DNA from: Flavobacteriales bacterium
GTDB taxonomy: Bacteria > Bacteroidota > Bacteroidia > Flavobacteriales > Flavobacteriaceae
Assembly: GCA_027065935.1 (NCBI GenBank)
Contig: JAMONI010000357.1
Span: forward strand, 1 to 8,855
Direction of reading: 5' to 3'
DNA length: 8,855 nt
Shown: in pieces, positions 6,210-8,855 of the stretch
Numbering within the stretch: position 1 is the first letter of the stretch
Layout of the letters: each line of letters opens with the position of its first letter
Position numbers and translations under genes: made by a program
The notes under the pieces: model-generated
The model's database searches: none
The model's input: the letters and a program-made list of their open reading frames with translations, nothing else
What the model was told of the DNA's origin: nothing

Positions 6210-8538
6210 ACTTTTTCAATCGATTATGCTTTACATTGATATGGTCCAAAAACAACAGTAACGAAGGGAGCAACAACAAGTTGGAAAACATGGCCACCAA
6301 CAGGGTAAACGATACCAAACCGCCCAAAGCCTTCGTGCCGCCGTAATTGGAAATCAAAAATACCATAAAACCGAAAAACAACACCACGGAAGTATAAAAC
6401 ATGCTGATACCGGTTTCTTTTAAGGCCAAATAAACGGACTTTTTCACCCGGCCGTGATGTTTTTTGAGTTCTTCACGGTATTTGGTCAGGAAATGGATGG
6501 TATCGTCCACCGAAATGCCCAAAGTGATTCCGAAAATCAAAATGGTCGAAGGTTTGAGCGGTATGCCCAAATATCCCATCAGACCCGCCGTTACCAACAA
6601 GGGCAATAAATTGGCCAACATGGAAACAATCAAAATGCGCTTGGAACGAAACATTCCGTAAATCACCAGAGAAATCAGCAAAATCGTAAGCCCTAACGAC
6701 CATGTGAGATTATCGAGCAAGTACTTGGTGCCTTGCAAAAAGAGGCGGGCTTGTCCGGTCATGGTCACATCGAATTGCCCGTCGGGGAAAATGCGTTTTT
6801 TTTGTAATTCCAAAAAATTCTCCACTTTTTCCATTTCGTCGATATCGATGTCTTTCATGAAAGTGGTGATTCGACCGTAGCGCCCGGTACTATCCACATA
6901 AGAAGCGACGAGGTTTACGGTATCTTTTTTCGACCTTTTGTAATAAGGCAAAATAAAATTTCGTTCGTGACGCGAAGGCAAGGCAAAATATTCCGGATTT
7001 CCGTTATAAAACACCTGCTTGGCATATTTGATGGCGTTGACCACGGATACCGAAGGAGAGAGTTCGGGCAAAACGTTGATTTGCTTTTGGAATTCATCCA
7101 TTTTTTTTAACGTAGCGCTACTGTAAATGCGATTCTTCTTCTTGGCATCCACCATAAAATCCAAAGGTAAAATGCCGCCGAACTCTTTCTCGAAAAATTT
7201 AATGTCTTTGTAAAAACGCTGATTTCTGGGCAAATCGGCCAGGATACTTCCCGACACGTGTATTTTATACAAACCTATCAAGCTGACCACAATCGCCGTA
7301 AGCGCGACGGAAAAAATCAATACTTTGTTTCGCTTGACCATAAAGACCAAGCCTTCCATAAGTCCGTTAAGCCATTTTTTCTCCAGATGACGCAGGTGTT
7401 TGTATCGCGGCACACGCAAAAAACTGTAGATAATCGGTATCAGCAGGATGGATATGACAAAAAGCGACAAAATACCGAAGGCCGCGGCAATGCCGAATTC
7501 ACGCAACATGGGATTTTTTACCACTGTAAAAGTCACAAAGCCCAAGGCCGTTGTAAGATTGGTCATAAATATGGCGTTTCCGGTTTTGCTGATCACCCGT
7601 TGCAAGGATTTGGCCCGGTTACGGTGTTTGATGATTTCCTGTTGGTATTTGTTGATGAGAAAAATCGTATTGGGTACGCCTATAACGATAATCAAAGCGG
7701 GAATGATGGCGGTAAGTATGGTGATTTCATAGCCCATCAGCCCCATAAATCCCGACACCCACACGGAAGCCGTTATCACGATGGCCAATGAAATTAAAAG
7801 CGGAGGAAACGAACGGAAAAAGAACCACAATAACAAACTGGTTATCAACAACGTAAGTCCTATAAACAGGGGTAATTCATTCTTCAAAATCCTGCCGTTC
7901 AAGGTTCTTATGTAAAGCAATCCCGAAGTGTGTGTTTTGATACCCGTTTGATGCTCGAAATTTTCGATTTCCGGGATTAATTTATTGAATATAAACTCCT
8001 TTCGATTTTTGGTATTGACGATTCCGGGTTTGACGTAAACATACATATTGACCGCTCCCTGTTCGTTGATTACCACGTTTTGGTAAAAGGGCAGGCTGTC
8101 TTTCAACCGTTCGACATAATTCATTATGGCTTTCTCGCTCGAAGTGTCGATTTGCACCGCTTCAAAACGAAATGATTTGGTGTGTTTTTTGTCGATGTGC
8201 AATAAAGGCAAGTTTCCTATGGAAATCACCTTGTAGGTTTCGGGCAATTGTTGCAGTTTTTCGGCCAGGGATTTCCAAGCAAGAAAGTTTTGCTTACGAA
8301 ACAACGAACTGTCTTTGACTCCGATAAGAATCAGATTGTCGTGACGCGGAAAAGTTTGTTCAAACCTGTGATAAGCTTCCATCAGGGGATGCTTGGCGGG
8401 CAGGATGCTTTGGCTCTTGTATGAAAGTTGCAAATTTTCAATTTGCTTGGCAAAGAAAAGGGTTAATAAAAGCAGAAGTGTCAGAAAAACATATTTTTTT
8501 CTGAGGATGATTCCCGCCAATTTTGACCAAGCATTCAT
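6202..8538 (-). CDS. RND superfamily exporter, MMPL type
   Basis: The 778-residue protein has the two-lobed RND layout: one membrane helix (15-30), a periplasmic domain (about 31-220), five or six helices (222-384), a cytoplasmic linker, another helix (415-437), a second periplasmic domain (438-618) and a final bundle (619-765). The motif GISVDDTIHFLTKYREE (684-700) in the second lobe supplies Asp688-Asp689, the likely proton-relay pair; the matching first-lobe site reads IGVPNTIFLINKYQQE and lacks acids. Relatives (COG1033, HpnN, MmpL) export lipids or hydrophobic compounds by proton exchange; the substrate here is unknown. There is no periplasmic adaptor or TolC gene beside it. I start at the ATG at 8538 (MNAWSKL). 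The frame stays open back to 8622, but those 28 codons read through the terminator and into the tRNA-Leu gene and are not credible. No Shine-Dalgarno sequence is seen. The end overlaps the HupE-like start by eight bases. Confidence 0.92.
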   Translation of the reverse strand: MNAWSKLAGIILRKKYVFLTLLLLLTLFFAKQIENLQLSYKSQSILPAKHPLMEAYHRFEQTFPRHDNLILIGVKDSSLFRKQNFLAWKSLAEKLQQLPETYKVISIGNLPLLHIDKKHTKSFRFEAVQIDTSSEKAIMNYVERLKDSLPFYQNVVINEQGAVNMYVYVKPGIVNTKNRKEFIFNKLIPEIENFEHQTGIKTHTSGLLYIRTLNGRILKNELPLFIGLTLLITSLLLWFFFRSFPPLLISLAIVITASVWVSGFMGLMGYEITILTAIIPALIIVIGVPNTIFLINKYQQEIIKHRNRAKSLQRVISKTGNAIFMTNLTTALGFVTFTVVKNPMLREFGIAAAFGILSLFVISILLIPIIYSFLRVPRYKHLRHLEKKWLNGLMEGLVFMVKRNKVLIFSVALTAIVVSLIGLYKIHVSGSILADLPRNQRFYKDIKFFEKEFGGILPLDFMVDAKKKNRIYSSATLKKMDEFQKQINVLPELSPSVSVVNAIKYAKQVFYNGNPEYFALPSRHERNFILPYYKRSKKDTVNLVASYVDSTGRYGRITTFMKDIDIDEMEKVENFLELQKKRIFPDGQFDVTMTGQARLFLQGTKYLLDNLTWSLGLTILLISLVIYGMFRSKRILIVSMLANLLPLLVTAGLMGYLGIPLKPSTILIFGITLGISVDDTIHFLTKYREELKKHHGRVKKSVYLALKETGISMFYTSVVLFFGFMVFLISNYGGTKALGGLVSFTLLVAMFSNLLLLPSLLLFLDHINVKHNRLKKYG

Positions 8539-8551
8539 TATCGTCAGACAT

Positions 8552-8578
8552 AAAAAAACGCTGAGCGGTTCAGCGTTT
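8552..8578 (-). terminator. Intrinsic terminator of tRNA-Leu
   Basis: Read on the minus strand, AAACGCTGA (8578-8570) and TCAGCGTTT (8564-8556) form a perfect nine-pair stem around the five-base loop ACCGC, followed by four more Ts. It begins two bases after the encoded CCA end of the tRNA. This is a textbook rho-independent terminator. Because it ends just 13 bases before the exporter start codon, it may also act as a leader hairpin or attenuator for that operon. Confidence 0.88.
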
Positions 8579-8580
8579 CG

Positions 8581-8665
8581 TGGTGCGGGTGGAGGGACTC
8601 GAACCCCCACGCCTTGCGGCACCAGATCCTAAGTCTGGGGCGTCTACCAATTCCGCCACACCCGC
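8581..8665 (-). tRNA. tRNA-Leu (anticodon UAG)
   Basis: The 85-base gene folds as a class II tRNA. The acceptor stem pairs GCGGGTG (8665-8659) with CACCCGC, followed by A and an encoded CCA (ending at 8581). The anticodon stem CCAGA/TCTGG closes the loop CTTAGGA, giving anticodon TAG (UAG), which reads CUA and other CUN leucine codons. The long variable arm around GCCGCAAGGCG is typical of leucine tRNAs, and the T loop is TTCGAGT. The gene lies between a likely promoter upstream and a strong terminator downstream, so it is probably its own unit. Confidence 0.97.
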
Positions 8666-8669
8666 AAAA

Positions 8670-8700
8670 TTGCTTGCAAATATATGAAATTTACAAGCAA
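8670..8700 (-). terminator. Putative intrinsic terminator of the upstream (right-hand) gene
   Basis: On the minus strand, TTGCTTGTAAAT (8700-8689) and ATTTGCAAGCAA (8681-8670) form a 12-pair stem with a single T-G wobble and a seven-base loop, followed by TTTT. It starts 11 bases after the TAA of the partial right-hand gene, where a terminator is expected. The T run is short and the stem is A/T rich in its upper part, so it is weaker than the one after the tRNA. The same arm contains the -7 box at 8684-8677. Confidence 0.6.
8677..8684 (-). promoter_or_regulatory. Putative Bacteroidetes -7 promoter element for tRNA-Leu
   Basis: TATATTTG on the minus strand matches TAnnTTTG exactly and is the same octamer as the one before actA. 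It ends 11 bases before the mature tRNA 5' end, so transcription starting a few bases further on would give a very short 5' leader. No good -33 TTG is visible at the usual distance; TTG triplets within 8688-8702 lie too close. The element is partly in the loop and partly in the 3' arm of the terminator-like repeat. Confidence 0.5.
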
Positions 8701-8711
8701 CCTGTAGTCAT

Positions 8712-8855
8712 TTATTGGTGGACATATTTAAACAGGAAGGCTTCGCCTTTTTTGTTGCCCGAAGCGTCGGTTTCATACAATTCCACCGTGTAGTAGCAAT
8801 TACCGGTAAAATGATTCAGGTAATGAATATCATTGGGACCGGTCACACCGCCCGC
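8712..8855 (-). CDS. C-terminal end of an unidentified protein, 5' truncated by window edge
   Basis: The last 47 codons of a gene enter from the right edge in frame at 8855 and end at a TAA (8714-8712). Visible pieces include GPNDIHYLNHFTGNCYYTVE, then LYETDASGNKKGEAFLFKY and the end VHQ. The alternating aromatic and polar residues look like a beta-strand-rich domain, such as those of secreted or lipid-anchored Bacteroidetes proteins. There are no membrane segments and one cysteine. I do not recognise the family. Codon use looks like that of its neighbours and a terminator-like hairpin follows 11 bases later, which supports it being real coding sequence and not a chance ORF. Confidence 0.65.
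   Translation of the reverse strand, partial: AGGVTGPNDIHYLNHFTGNCYYTVELYETDASGNKKGEAFLFKYVHQ

Noticed and set aside
7258..7791. Plus-strand frame of 177 codons
   Set aside because: It lies wholly antisense to the well-supported RND exporter, is rich in His, Asp and Gln as mirror frames often are, and has no motif.
8393..8632. Plus-strand frame of 79 codons ending in GGGTRTPTPCGTRS
   Set aside because: It is antisense to the exporter start and the tRNA-Leu; the tail is the usual artefact of translating the reverse strand of a leucine tRNA.
1..8855. CRISPR arrays, insertion sequences, phage genes or other mobile elements
   Set aside because: I saw no spaced direct repeats, transposase or integrase motifs, or terminal inverted repeats. 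The tRNA-Leu is flanked by its own promoter and terminator without signs of an attachment site duplication.

Overview
The window looks like a chromosomal segment from an aerobic member of the Bacteroidota (Bacteroidetes). Three things suggest this: the start of an alternative complex III operon with a Tat-type ActB, two exact copies of the Bacteroidetes -7 promoter octamer TATATTTG (fits TAnnTTTG), and gene starts mostly without Shine-Dalgarno sequences. Protein family types (LuxE/PaaK-like enzyme, HupE/UreJ-2, Bacteroidetes-type dCMP deaminase, two-lobed RND/MMPL exporter) agree. I cannot name the genus. Every supported gene lies on the minus strand, so the window reads from right to left.

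Right edge (8855 to about 8540): the last 47 codons of an unidentified gene end at 8712. An inverted repeat with a T tail follows and also holds the -7 box that probably drives the next gene, tRNA-Leu(UAG) at 8665-8581. A clean intrinsic terminator (8578-8552) closes the tRNA.

Centre (8538 to 2601): five tightly packed genes encode an RND/MMPL exporter, a HupE/UreJ-like membrane protein, a dCMP deaminase, an S41 (CtpA-like) protease and a LuxE-like adenylate-forming enzyme. Neighbours overlap by 8, 4 and 4 bases, or are 11 bases apart, so they are very probably one translationally coupled operon. The products have no obvious shared pathway: three are at the envelope, one makes dUMP, and one activates an acyl group. 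The operon starts only 13 bases after the tRNA terminator, so how it is transcribed is an open question.

Left (2600 to 1): a 153-base gap with a good -7 element precedes actA (membrane-anchored pentahaem cytochrome) and actB (Tat-exported, molybdopterin-oxidoreductase-like subunit, cut by the window edge). These are the first two subunits of alternative complex III, the quinol:electron-acceptor oxidoreductase that replaces the bc1 complex in many Bacteroidota. The rest (actC-F) should lie beyond position 1.

Most of this is ordinary core genome. The points most worth a second look are the terminator/promoter overlap around the tRNA, the near-zero leader of the five-gene operon, the RND protein with an acidic pair in only one lobe, and the orphan LuxE-like enzyme.
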